A stretch of 64,000 bases of DNA. It comes from Bettongia penicillata ogilbyi (lineage: Eukaryota > Chordata > Mammalia > Diprotodontia > Potoroidae). The stretch spans positions 2,463,346 through 2,527,345 of the forward strand of contig JAJHZJ010000579.1 in the NCBI GenBank assembly GCA_023548195.1, read 5' to 3'. Below, in pieces: positions 23,086 through 32,304 of this stretch; positions within the stretch are counted from its first letter, which is position 1; each line of letters opens with the position of its first letter. Below the pieces are notes generated by a model, which saw nothing but the letters and a program-made list of their open reading frames with translations, had not been told where the DNA came from and searched no databases. The translations under genes and the position numbers were made by a program.

Positions 23086-24192
23086 TCATTCTTGTGTTTG
23101 AAAGTCAAATTTTCTTTTCAGCTCTGGTCTTTTCATTAAGAATGATTGAAAGTCCTCTGTTTCATTGAAAGACCATATTTTCCCTTGAAGTATTATACTC
23201 AGTTTAGCTGGGTAGGTGATTCTTGGTTTGAGTCCTAGTTCCTTTGCCTTCTGGAATATCCTATTCCACGCCCTTCGATCCCTTAATGTAGAAGCTGCTA
23301 GATCTTGGGTTATCCTGATTGTATTTCCACAGTACTGGAATTGTTTCTTTCTAGCTGCTTGCAAGATTTTTTCCTTGAGCTGGGAGTTCTGGAATTTGGC
23401 CACAATGTTCCTAGGAGTTTCTCTTTTTGGATCTCTTTCAGGTGGTGATCGATGGATTCTTTCAATACTTATTTTGCCCTCTGGTCCTAGAATGTCAGGG
23501 CAGTTTTCCTTGATAATTTCATGCAAGACGATGTCTAGGCTCTTTTTTTGATCATGGCTTTCAGGTAGTCCCATAATTTTTAAGTTGTCTCTCCTTGATC
23601 TATTTTCCAGGTCAGTTGTTTTTCCCATGAGATATTTCACATTCTCTTCCATTTTATCGTTCTTTTGGTTTTGTTTGGTGATTTCTTGGTTTCTCATAAA
23701 GTCATTAGACTCCATCTGTTCCATTCTAATTTTGAGAGAACTATTAAATTCAGTGAGCTTTTGAGCCTCTTTTTCCATTTGGCTCATTCTGCTTTTGAAT
23801 GCATTCTTCTCCTCATTGGCTTTTTGAACCTCTTTTGCCAATTGAGTGAGCCTATTTTTCAAGGTGTTAATTTCCTCAGCATTTTTTTGGGTCTCCTTTA
23901 CCAAGATATTGACCTTTTTTTCATACTCTTCTTGCGTCTTTGTCATTTCTCTTCCCAGTCTTTCCTCCACCTGTCTAACTTGCTTTTCAAAATCCTTTTT
24001 AAGCTCATCCAAGGCCTGAGCCCACCCAACACCCCCCTGGGGTGTCTGGGGTACTGAGGCCCCGCCCTCCACATCTTTCCCTGATGGGAAAAATACGTTC
24101 TCGTCCTCCCCATCAGATCCGAAGGTCGGGATCATTTGCATTTGTTGGAAAAAACTCTCTAAAGTCTTATTTTTCTTCCCCTTTCTAGGCAT
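23086..24192 (-). CDS. HAL1/L1-type ORF1 protein, intact 368 codons
   Basis: This is the retrotransposon RNA-binding protein, which in L1 trimerises, coats the element RNA and acts as a nucleic-acid chaperone. The N-terminus is basic (MPRKGKKNK), followed by an acidic linker (residues 20-58). A coiled coil of K/E-rich heptads spans about residues 60-195. The RRM-like domain runs from about 196 (LENRSRRDNLKIMGLPE at 195-211) to 293, with RNIVAKF at 261-267. The C-terminal domain follows, with AWNRIFQKAKELGLKPRITY at 308-327. Length and order fit L1 ORF1p. The start has A at -3, and the stop is TGA at 23086-23088. No frameshift or stop interrupts it. It stands alone, without ORF2. Whether it is expressed or still selected cannot be told from one copy. 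Confidence 0.9.
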   Translation of the reverse strand: MPRKGKKNKTLESFFQQMQMIPTFGSDGEDENVFFPSGKDVEGGASVPQTPQGGVGWAQALDELKKDFEKQVRQVEERLGREMTKTQEEYEKKVNILVKETQKNAEEINTLKNRLTQLAKEVQKANEEKNAFKSRMSQMEKEAQKLTEFNSSLKIRMEQMESNDFMRNQEITKQNQKNDKMEENVKYLMGKTTDLENRSRRDNLKIMGLPESHDQKKSLDIVLHEIIKENCPDILGPEGKISIERIHRSPPERDPKRETPRNIVAKFQNSQLKEKILQAARKKQFQYCGNTIRITQDLAASTLRDRRAWNRIFQKAKELGLKPRITYPAKLSIILQGKIWSFNETEDFQSFLMKRPELKRKFDFQTQE

Positions 24193-24299
24193 TTTCCCAG
24201 CCAGTTACTTGAATTCTGAGATTCCTTTCCACCCCCGCCTGGATCCGCCCAGCTAGTGCTTGGCCTCTGAGATTCAAATGCGCTTTCCCGGGGCAAGCT

Positions 24300-24520
24300 T
24301 TAGTTCTGGCGCAGGGGTGGGGGCAGGGCCGCCTCCTAAGCTTGGGCCCTCAGGGGCTTTCTGCAGAGACTTTCAGGAACGGAGCGGGTGGGGGCGGGGT
24401 GGGGGGCCCCCGCCTGCTGTGCTCAGCTCCCTTGGGGGTTTTATTCAGAGGCGTTCAGCAGTAGAGCAGGGTGGGGGCAGGGCCGTCTCCCCTGCTCGGC
24501 TCCCTCAGGTTGGAAAGACC
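24300..24520 (-). promoter_or_regulatory. Tandem ~75-82 bp units in the HAL1 5' UTR
   Basis: The plus strand repeats a G-rich core, GGGTGGGGGCAGGG or close to it, at about 24315, 24387 and 24469. Each is followed by a CTC(A/C)G or CTCAG-type segment and a TTCAG-type segment. The spacing is 73 and 82 bp. CpG density is high. The layout recalls the promoter monomers of mouse L1, but with a shorter unit. Promoter activity is inferred. Confidence 0.5.
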
Positions 24521-25007
24521 TTCAGTATTGAAGATCCTACCTGCTGCTGGGGGATTCCTGAGTCTCGGGCCGCTGCCACCTCAGCCGCCCGCCCACGCCT
24601 CTGCCTCCGCCGCTTCCTGCCCCCGTCTCTGCCGCCGCCGCTTCCTCCCGAGGGGGCCCGAGTCACGGAGGCGCTCCGCTCCCCTCCCCTATCGCATCCT
24701 TCTTTCTTACTGACCTGTAGCTTCTGTGGGCAGAGGGACTTTCCCGGCTGCCAGAGCTTCCCCCGGAGCTTTCCTCTCTGAAGTCTGCTCGGGTCAGCTT
24801 CTCTGGGGCCGCGGCCAGGGGTGGGGGTGGGGGTCCGCTTTCTGGAGTGCGATGGACCCCGGGGACGGCTCTCCAGGGTTCAGTGGAACGGAAATCTCTT
24901 CCCCTATGTTTATGCACCCCCTGCAGAGATTCACAATTTATGGGGATCTCCTTTTACCTCAATTCCATGGGTTGTGGGTTTGGAGCTCGTAAATGTGCGT
25001 CCTTCTA

Positions 25008-25024
25008 CTCCGCCATCTTGGCTC
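25008..25024 (-). promoter_or_regulatory. YY1-like site at the 5' end of HAL1 copy B
   Basis: The plus strand shows TCCGCCATCTTGGCTCC, in sense CCAAGATGGCGGA, within about 10-25 bp of the element start. This is a strong match to the YY1 consensus AAGATGGCGGC core and is shared with copy A. Confidence 0.65.
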
Positions 25025-25042
25025 CGCCCCCCCATTTATTTT

Positions 25043-25315
25043 TTAAATAAAAGTTTTCTATTCAATGGCAATTCTGATTTGCATAGGTGTACAAAGAAAA
25101 AAATTTGCTTTTAGAAAGTTACAATCTTAACTGTGTCTATCAATGAATATGGCCATTACCCTATTTGAAAAAAAAGTCCCTTTGACATTAAAAAGAAGAG
25201 TTGAGTCTTTTTGATTATGCCCCTAATAGATTTTTAAACACAAATACTCACAGGTACCCACTAGAGAGTTAACTAATTATTATGCCACAGAAACTCAAGG
25301 TTATATTTGGAGCCA
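25043..25315. other. No recognised feature
   Basis: AT-rich flank of HAL1 copy B with nothing recognisable. Confidence 0.4.
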
Positions 25316-25324
25316 GCATTTATT

Positions 25325-25520
25325 TCATTCCTGGGAACATTCCCCCTTGCCCCACATTAGCTGAGTGGCCCTGGGAAAGTTATTTTATTATTTTTTTAAT
25401 AGTATTTTATTTTTTCCCATGTAATAACAAGTTACTTTTAATCCCTCCAGTCTTTGTAAAATGGAATTACATTCTATCAGCTCTAAGGTTCTTTTCAGCT
25501 CTAAATCTATGAGCCTATGA
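25325..25520 (+). mobile_element. CORE-SINE split by a 5'-truncated L1 tip
   Basis: CTGAGTGGCCCTGGGAAAG and, after the insert, CTTTGTAAAATGGAATTAC, CTCTAAGGTTCTTTTCAGCT and AATCTATGAGCC form one SINE. Between them lies about 45 bp of reversed L1 3' terminus (AATAGTATTTTATTTTTTCC, 25387-25428). It is flanked by AAGTTATTTT (25377-25386) and AAGTTACTTT (25429-25438), which look like a target-site duplication. Confidence 0.6.
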
Positions 25521-26059
25521 TTTGTTGGTGGAAGGGATGTCTAGTTGGTCCTGGTGGAGATAACATACAAGAACATTTCTCAAGTGAAGAAAGTCTTCAG
25601 GAATAAAGGCTCAATCCTTATTGAAGCTATTAGTCACATCAACTTCTGAGGAAATATCCTCAAGTCGTTTCCTCCTCAGCCACCATTTTAAAGGAAAATA
25701 GAGAGAAGTTAAGAACTAGATGTAGTTGACCAAACCCCCATTTCTGATGTCTAACAAATGGGTACCTACCTCCTGTGATTCTCCAACCAACCAACCCACA
25801 AACTTGCACTGAATGACTGAAGGCCAGTTACACAGCTTGCTCCTTAGGTGACTTGGTGACCCCAAGGAGAAACTATAGAAATTAATTTTAAAAAGCATGC
25901 TTGAGTCACAGCAAGGGAACCAGTCCCTGCCAGCTGCCTCCCATTTCTCTCTCCACAGGCAGGTTGGAGTTTTGATTATTTTGTAATTAACTAAAAGTAA
26001 GGAAGGCCCTTCCTGAGTTTTTTTTTTGGGAGGGGTGTCCCAAATAAGAATCTACAAGT
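25521..26059. other. No recognised feature
   Basis: Ordinary sequence without a repeat or frame that I can support. Confidence 0.4.
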
Positions 26060-26332
26060 CCAGTTTTCCTCTTCCTACATGAGACTTTTCTTGATCCCAG
26101 CTCCCATCCCACCCTACTTCAGTTGTTGGTGATCTCTCTGCCAAATACTTTGTATTTAATTTGCTTATATATTGTATTTACCCTATCTTGTACGTATTGG
26201 TTATCCCCCAGCAGAATGGAAGTTCCTTTAAGGGCAGGGGATATTTTCTATGTGTCTTTGTGTCCTGAGGCTTAGCACAGTTCCAGGCATATAGCAGGTG
26301 TTTAATAAAAGCTTGTTGAATTGAATGCTACA
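26060..26332 (+). mobile_element. L2 3' UTR and end
   Basis: TGAGACTTTTCTTGATCCCA, GAATGGAAGTTCCTTTAAGG and CAGGCATATAGCAGGTGT follow the L2 order to its terminus. The left arm of the inverted pair begins 12 bp after it. Confidence 0.75.
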
Positions 26333-26344
26333 TTCTAGGTGTGC

Positions 26345-26643
26345 TGAACAAGAATGAAATAAATATATTTGCCATTAACAACTGCGAAGTGTTCTCCAGG
26401 TGTTTTTGAACTGCTGAGTCAACAGACAACAAATGGATCTGAGTTACCTTTTTGTGTGTGTTGTCATTTGCTGATTCCTTACAAATTGGACACCTTGGCT
26501 ATGAGAGGGCTAAAATACTTTACCCTCTGAGGTGTAGATGCAACCTTGTTCTCATGTGCCAAATTTGAAAGACTTTTGGAATCTATGTGACACCAAGTTC
26601 TTGAGCATCCTCAGACAAGATGGATGGGTAAAGGATTCCTTTG
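26345..26643 (-). repeat. Left arm of a ~300-bp inverted repeat
   Basis: This arm is closely complementary to 27811-28124 over its whole length, with few mismatches and one 12-13 bp length difference (near 26490 against 27975). It starts with TGAACAAGAATGAAATAAAT and ends with AAAGGATTCCTTTG. I do not recognise the family. Flanks beyond the arms do not match. Confidence 0.85.
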
Positions 26644-27164
26644 ACCTGGAGCTCTGTCTAGACATTGGCTGAAACTGGGCCAGTCAAATAGGACAAGGAA
26701 TGCATTAAACATATCAGAGAGTTACTGAGCAGACTTTTCAAGTCTATTCAAAGCCCTGTGTAACAAACGTAAAAAAGAGCTGGCAAATAGGTGAGAAATA
26801 TTAATTAGTAGGCTGGATGAATGATTGAGCAGTACATTCTAAAGTGAGAAGAATGAGAGGAAAAATACATATGCAGGGAGAGACCATAAGTACATAAAGC
26901 GTAGGTGATTATAGTAGCCCATCTTCTATGAACCCCTAGATGAGAGCTATGCACACGAGCCAAATTTCCAAGATTTCTTTCATAGACTGAACTGACAATG
27001 AATCCAGTTGTTGAAATTTTTTAAGCATTGGAGTAGCAGTGATATTTTCTTTTTGGCCTTGTTGGATGAACATCCAGGGTCCCTATAGGGTACTTAAATG
27101 AGGGAGAGAGGTCATGCCTTTTTGATTCAATTAGCTTTCTAACTTCTTATACTTTATTCCCCTC
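26644..27164. other. Unassigned spacer inside the inverted repeat
   Basis: No open frame or repeat family recognised. Confidence 0.4.
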
Positions 27165-27540
27165 CACATCCTCTACAATTCAGCAACAATGGCTTTCTTT
27201 CCTTAAACAGGACATACCATCTTGTTACTCCATGCCATTTCATTGACTGTCTCCTAATCTTGGAATACTTTCCTTCCTTACCTCCACCTCCTGGCTTCCT
27301 TTGCTTCCATGCAGATTCAACTGAGTTCTCACCTTCTGCAGGAGGGCTTTCCTAGCCCAACTCCCAACCCACAGTGACTTTGCTCTAAGATGATCTTCCA
27401 TCTGTCAATCTGTCTGTCTGTTTATGTCTGTCTGTGTATCTATATTTTGTATGTATGTAGCTATTTGCATGTTATCTCCCCTCTTACAACATGAATGCCT
27501 AAAGGACAGGGAGAATTTGGCCTTTCTTTGTATCCCCAAA
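27165..27540 (+). mobile_element. L2 3' UTR within the inverted-repeat spacer
   Basis: CATCTTGTTACTCCATGCCA, TTGGAATACTTTCCTTCC, GGAGGGCTTTCCTAGCCC and GTATCCCCAAAGCC follow the L2 order. A (TGTC)n/GTAT-rich stretch at 27410-27465 lies in it. Confidence 0.7.
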
Positions 27541-27810
27541 GCCACGTGCAAAGGATGGTGATCTACTTTACAATTATCAGATTGGCAGAGGCACATGGGC
27601 TCTTCAGGGAGGACTGGCACCTCTGGTCTAACAGCTTGCCAAGCCCTTTTCAAGTGGCTCATCCACCTTTGGTGTCTACCTTCACTCAAATCTCACCTGT
27701 GGCTCTAAGAAGCTATAGGATGGACCGTGGCCACATCCTGGTAAAACTCAACAGACAGACTAAATTGGGTTGAGGGTAACTGACAGATCTCAAACCTTTC
27801 ACTGAGTTAG

Positions 27811-28124
27811 CAAAGGAATCCTTTACCCATCCATCTTGTCTGAGGATGCTCAAGAACTTGGTGTCACATAGATTCCAAAAGTCTTTCAAATTTGGCACAT
27901 GAGAACGAGGTTGCATCTACACCTCAGAGGGTAAAGTTTCTTAGGCCTCTCATAGCCAAGGTGTCCCCCACAAGATAAAATTTGTAAGGAATCAGCAAAT
28001 GACAACACACACAAAAAAAGGTAACTCAGATCCATTTGTTGTCTGTTGACTCAGGAGTTCAAAAACACTTGGAGAACACTTTGCAGTTGTTAATGGCAAA
28101 TATATTTATTTCATTCTTGTTCAT
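27811..28124 (+). repeat. Right arm of the ~300-bp inverted repeat
   Basis: This is the complement of 26345-26643, running from CAAAGGAATCCTTTACCC to TTTCATTCTTGTTCA. It keeps about 12 bp missing from the left arm (ACAAGATAAAA region near 27970). Sequence to its left (27545-27810) reads on without a visible break and may belong to the same unknown element. To the right it is followed at once by RTE-SINE-related sequence. Confidence 0.85.
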
Positions 28125-28129
28125 CTTGT

Positions 28130-28482
28130 TCATTACACTTAATGATTCACTACCCCAAACATGTGAAGTCTTCCCCTGGTAGAATGGGTGGATGAAAATA
28201 ATTTCTTCCAACGGCCATGAAGGTGGCTGGTGTGGGCATTGTGGAGCACTTAGAGCTTGGCCAGGCACCTAAGATACCAAAGTTATCCACTGCATACTGG
28301 GCAATCTCCAGTCATCTTCAGTTTTGTTCCACCACTAGACTTCAATAACTCAGGAAAACAATAAGGCCAATGGCTTTGCACAGCTCTGCCTCACTTAAAT
28401 CTAATTCACACATGAGTCAAGATATAGTTCCTTGATGTCATTGTCTTTGAAAATGAAGGACAAGCCACAACACCAAATTGTC
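28130..28482 (+). mobile_element. RTE-tailed repeat (SINE or 5'-truncated RTE)
   Basis: GGTGGCTGGTGTGGGCATTG, CACTGCATACTGGGC, AATCTCCAGTCATCTTC and a terminal TTTGAAAATGAAGGACAAGC follow the order of a marsupial RTE-tailed family; 42125-42345 is a related reversed copy. The end is (CAA)-like. Confidence 0.65.
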
Positions 28483-28484
28483 AA

Positions 28485-29210
28485 AGATAACAAGAAAGGA
28501 ACATGACGAGTGTTAGACTGGTAAAGTAGTCACACTAGAACACTGCTGATGGAGCTGTGACCCAGCCTACTCATTTGAGAAAGTAACTTGGAATTATGTC
28601 CCCAAAGTCACTAAATTGTCTATACCCTTTGATCCCGTACTATAAGCATGTACCCCAAAGTGATCAAAGAAAGAGGAAATTTATACATATGTATAAATAT
28701 AATTATAGCAGCTCTTTTTGTAGTAGTCTCAAACTTGAAACTAAGGGGTGCCTATCTATTTGAGAGTGGATCAGCAAGTTGTAGTATATAAATGGAATAT
28801 TACTGAACCATAAAAAATGTCCCCATAATGGACAGTTTCAGAGGAAACTTAGAACATCTCTGATTTGGTACAGAGTGATATGAGCACAACTAGGACAATT
28901 TATATAATAACAGCAACATTATAGAGAATAGTAACTTTGAAAGACTTTAGACCTTGAATCAATGGGATGATGAACCAATGTTCCAGAAGAATGAAGAAGA
29001 AATATGCCTCCTTCCAGAGAGGTGATGTACCTAAAATGCAGAATGAGACTTATTTCTGGACATGGACAACGTTGGGATTCGTTTTGCTAGATGATGAATT
29101 CTATCATGAGGGTTTTTTTCTTTTTCTTTTTTATTGCTCAATGTAGGTGATGGGGAGAAGTGAGAGAGAATAAATGCTTATAAAAATTTTTAAAATGTAA
29201 AAATTATTGT
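28485..29210 (+). mobile_element. L1 3' UTR and end
   Basis: GAACACTGCTGATGGAGCTG, CTTGGAATTATGTCCCC, GTACCCCAAAGTGATCAAAG, GCAGCTCTTTTTGTAGTAG, AGTGATATGAGCACAACTAG and the A-rich end at 29185-29205 trace the marsupial L1 3' UTR in sense. No ORF2 coding sequence remains, so the insertion was 5'-truncated or cut. Confidence 0.8.
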
Positions 29211-29725
29211 GGCCTGACAGATTTTATTCCTGCTCCTTTTAGAAGATAGAATTTTAATTTTATAAGGCATAACTCATAAGCTTGTTTTACATATATTCAC
29301 TTTATCTAAAAGGCCCACATCCCTTTCCATTGGGCATAATACATAAAACCTTGAAAACATAACTTTAAGTTAAAGTATAACAGGTATGTAAAATGATCTC
29401 CTCACTTTGAGATATAGCCTCACAATTATATAGTGAAACAGTAAGTATTATAGGATGCAATGCAATTTTGTTTTGGCATTGTAAGATATTCACAGATGGA
29501 GCACAGGTACCACTATGTTCAAACATAAGGTAAATAAATACACACAATTAATTCCTACAAGAATGCAGCCACTATTGTAACCAAATATACCTATAGTGAG
29601 ATATATAATCCCCAACTCATGCCTGTTTATTTCCAATAAAATAATAGAACAGTATTTTAGGAAAGCAAAATAATAGTGTAGCTCTTTGGAGTTTATTCCA
29701 TATGCATTTGACCAAACTGTCACTT
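29211..29725. other. No recognised feature
   Basis: AT-rich sequence. Short overlapping minus-strand frames (29365-29723) show no motif. Confidence 0.4.
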
Positions 29726-29729
29726 TAGT

Positions 29730-29860
29730 AGCTGTTTGACTTTGGACAAATTTCTCAACCTCTCTGAGCCTCCATTTTCATATTTTAAAAGGAGAGGGTT
29801 GAGTTAGAAGGTTTCTAAAGTGTCTTCCAGTCCTAAGTCTGTAATCTTATGCCCCTACAT
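29730..29860 (+). mobile_element. CORE-SINE (MIR-like) 3' half
   Basis: TGACTTTGGACAAATTTCTC, CTCTGAGCCTCCATTTTC and TTCCAGTCCTAAGTCTG keep the core and tail order. Confidence 0.7.
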
Positions 29861-29934
29861 ATTTAGGTGAAATTTAGGCAAAATTCTAATTCAGTACAAT
29901 GTTTATCATTCATATTTATGTGTTTTGTAGTTTA

Positions 29935-30110
29935 TAAGCTATCATCTTATTTGATGCTCAAAATAACCTGTCAAGTATGTAGTGCAAAGAATTATTGGTC
30001 TAATTTTACAGATGATGAAACAGGTTCAGAAAAAAGAAATTTGTCTAAAGTTAGAAAGATTCCAAGTAGCAAAGTTGGACCTTACACCCAAGTTTAAGTC
30101 CCTATCTAGG
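29935..30110 (-). mobile_element. CORE-SINE (MIR-like)
   Basis: TCTTATTTGATGCTCAAAAT, TTTTACAGATGATGAAACAG and CTTACACCCAAGTTTAAG give the reverse order. Confidence 0.65.
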
Positions 30111-30497
30111 AATCTTTCCACACTGGAGTAAGTTGTAAGAAAAGTCAACGAGTATAACAATAGGGATTATGAAAAACTTGATGAAGGCATATCTTTAATA
30201 AAAATTAGAAATTAGTAAGAATATTATTTTACTCAATTAAGACATCTCTCTCAGACAGCTGGGATAGCCCTAGTGAATAAATGGATGAAAATGCCAACTG
30301 GTGTAATTTGGAACAATGATCCTAAAGATATAGAAGGACAAGAGAGGATTGAGTTGTCTTGGTGAGTGTGTAATGGTAATGATGATGATCTCATGTTTTT
30401 CATTAGCATTCAAATACAAGCATTCTTAGGACAAATCTCTGCCTTGCTATTCTTCTCTTATGTTAATGTTCTGTGGACTAGTGCACAAGAGGATCAA

Positions 30498-30725
30498 TCA
30501 TTGATTTTTGCTGTTGAATAAAGTAGAGACATTTAAGTTCATCTTCTCTAGGATCACCAAAAGCATCTTGGGCACAATTCCAGTAGCAGATAGGACAATG
30601 GGAATGATTCCTACGTTTTCCTCTTGCTGCATGATTTTGATTTCTTCTTGTAGGTCTTTATATTTTGAAACTTTTTCATCCCATGTAGTTTGGAGATTGA
30701 CTATTTGGTACGGTGACATTCGTTA
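30498..30725 (-). pseudogene. C-terminal tail of a non-LTR retrotransposon polyprotein
   Basis: The 73-codon frame includes WDEKVSKYKDLQEEIKIMQQ followed by a hydrophobic IIPIVLSATGIVPK block. This resembles the KY.DL..E...W...V.VIPIVIGALG.I.K tail found at the C-terminus of some LINE-type reverse transcriptase polyproteins. It is a fragment without RT motifs, and frames upstream (30720-31000) are broken. The clade (RTE-like or other) is uncertain. I recalled the family pattern, and a protein search would settle it. Confidence 0.4.
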
Positions 30726-31020
30726 AAAATTCTGTTCTTAAATTTTCGTGGATTAATGATGAGTTGTGTTTGGGAGATTGTGGGCCACTGTTTTCTCTGT
30801 GATAGTAATTTAGTTCTAGAATAGTTTGTTAGTTGAATTTTCAAAGCTTTTTGGGGGGTTTAGATTTATAGTATAAGAATTTTTTATCTGTTTATGAAAG
30901 ATGGCAAGATTCTAATGGATAATTCTAAACAACAGGCGATGTGTTGCTAGTTCTCTGATAGATGCTAACGTTTTATAGCCTGCAGTGATACTTGGCACAA
31001 TTTCTATTATTTCCTTGCAT

Positions 31021-31132
31021 TTCTACTACTACCACTAATACTGCCACTGCCAGTACCACTCCTACTACTACTACTACTACTCCTGCTCCTACTGCTATTC
31101 CTACTGCTGCTACTACTACTACTACTACTATT
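31021..31132. repeat. (ACT)n-type imperfect trinucleotide repeat
   Basis: CTACTACTA runs mixed with CTGC, CCACT and CTCCTG units over 110 bp. It gives a spurious poly-Ser frame on the minus strand. Confidence 0.9.
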
Positions 31133-31239
31133 ACAATCATACTTTGGGACCAGTTTGTCTCTTAGCATCCAATAATTGCCAAATATAAAACAATTCAAAT
31201 CAATGGGACTGAACTTATATGTAATCATAAAATTTCTTT

Positions 31240-31660
31240 CAGTTCATAGGATTTAGAGCTGGAGGAAACCTTGGCATATAGGATAGGATAATGCACAACC
31301 TGATCATCTAGGTTAGCTCTATAATTTTGTAGATACCACCAAGAGAGGGTAGGTGATTTTCCTAAAGTTAAAGATGGCAAATAGCAGAGCTGGGAGCTGA
31401 AGGGTATCTCGGAGGCCATCTTGTCAATTCACCTCCCAACAGCATCTCTAGCAAGAGGTGATCTAGTCTTTTCCTGAGCACTTCCAGTGATGATAGAGTT
31501 CACTTACTGTTTCATAAGGTACCTCATTCCATTGTTGAGTATCTTATTTTTAGGAAATTTTTCTTTAGATTTTTTCAAAATCTACCTCCCTATAACTAAC
31601 TTATGTCCATTAGTTCCTGTTCTGTTTCATGGAGCAACACAGCAAAAATCCAGATTAATT
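31240..31660 (-). mobile_element. CR1/L3 LINE 3' UTR (with SINE-like left part)
   Basis: 31240-31390 reads like a reversed CORE-SINE tail and core (GGATTTAGAGCTGGAGGAAA). From about 31395, GGTATCTCGGAGGCCATC, CAGTGATGATAGAGTTCACT, CCTCATTCCATTGTTGAG and TCCATTAGTTCCTGTTCTG follow the antisense order of the CR1/L3 3' UTR. No coding part is present. Confidence 0.6.
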
Positions 31661-31764
31661 TAATTCCATTTCAATTTATTGATGGCTTATTTTGTGCTCA
31701 GCACTATATGGCAACAACTGGGGAGTAGGGAGTAGGGAGTAGTAAGATAGGCTAACATTTTAGT

Positions 31765-31895
31765 TTAATTCAACAAAGTACTTACTAAGTACCTTTTCCA
31801 TGTCAGTCATTGTGCTGAGTACCAGGGATACAAAGATAAAATGAAATGGCCTCCCTTTGAGGACTCTACATTCCACTAGAGAATGTGATACCATA
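31765..31895 (-). mobile_element. L2 3' end
   Basis: TTGTGCTGAGTACCAGGGAT and GAGGACTCTACATTCCAC are the reversed L2 terminus. A further L2 tip lies at about 31655-31705. Confidence 0.7.
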
Positions 31896-31901
31896 AATGT
31901 G

Positions 31902-32035
31902 TATGTGTGTGTAGATATATATATATATATCTACATACACATACACACAAACATATATATGCATATATACATATATATACATGTGTATGTGTATGTATAG
32001 TATATGTATATATACATGTATGTATATTAAAAGTT
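31902..32035. repeat. TA/TG/CA-rich simple sequence
   Basis: Alternating TATATA, CATACACA and GTATGTG runs over about 130 bp. Confidence 0.85.
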
Positions 32036-32304
32036 TATATAGATTGAATAGGAATAAAGTATTTTTTTGTGTTTGTTTTTGTTTTGGTGGAGAAGAAGCT
32101 ATTTGAAGCAACCAGATATACATGTAGGAAACATAACAATATGACAGTGATTACTCATGAAGGAATGACTGAAAATGTTTAAAGGAGGAGGGCATCAAAG
32201 TGGGTTGAAGGCCCCAAGGAGAATTTAATGGCTTAAGACAAGGGCTGAACCTTGATGGATGAGAATATGGGTAGGCAGATGGGAGGTGTGGAGAACATTC
32301 TAGG

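Larger units (their letters stand above)
22067..25031 (-). mobile_element. HAL1 retrotransposon copy B, apparently full length
   Basis: On the minus strand the element starts at about 25031 with GGGGGGCGGAGCCAAGATGG, has an ~840-bp GC-rich 5' UTR, one intact ORF1 (24192-23086), about 1 kb of purine-rich 3' region and an A-rich tail (T-rich on the plus strand, 22067-22098). The direct repeat CCATTTATTTT flanks it (22056-22066 and 25032-25042), as expected for L1-type insertion. There is no ORF2 and no room for one, so the element must borrow L1 reverse transcriptase if it moves. HAL1 is an established class in mammals. Its intact reading frame and visible target duplication suggest a fairly recent insertion compared with copy A. 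Confidence 0.85.

Noticed and set aside
24260..24992. Several long GC-rich frames (up to 173 codons) on both strands
   Set aside because: They lie in the CpG-rich 5' UTR of HAL1 copy B, where stop codons are rare by composition. No domain is recognisable.
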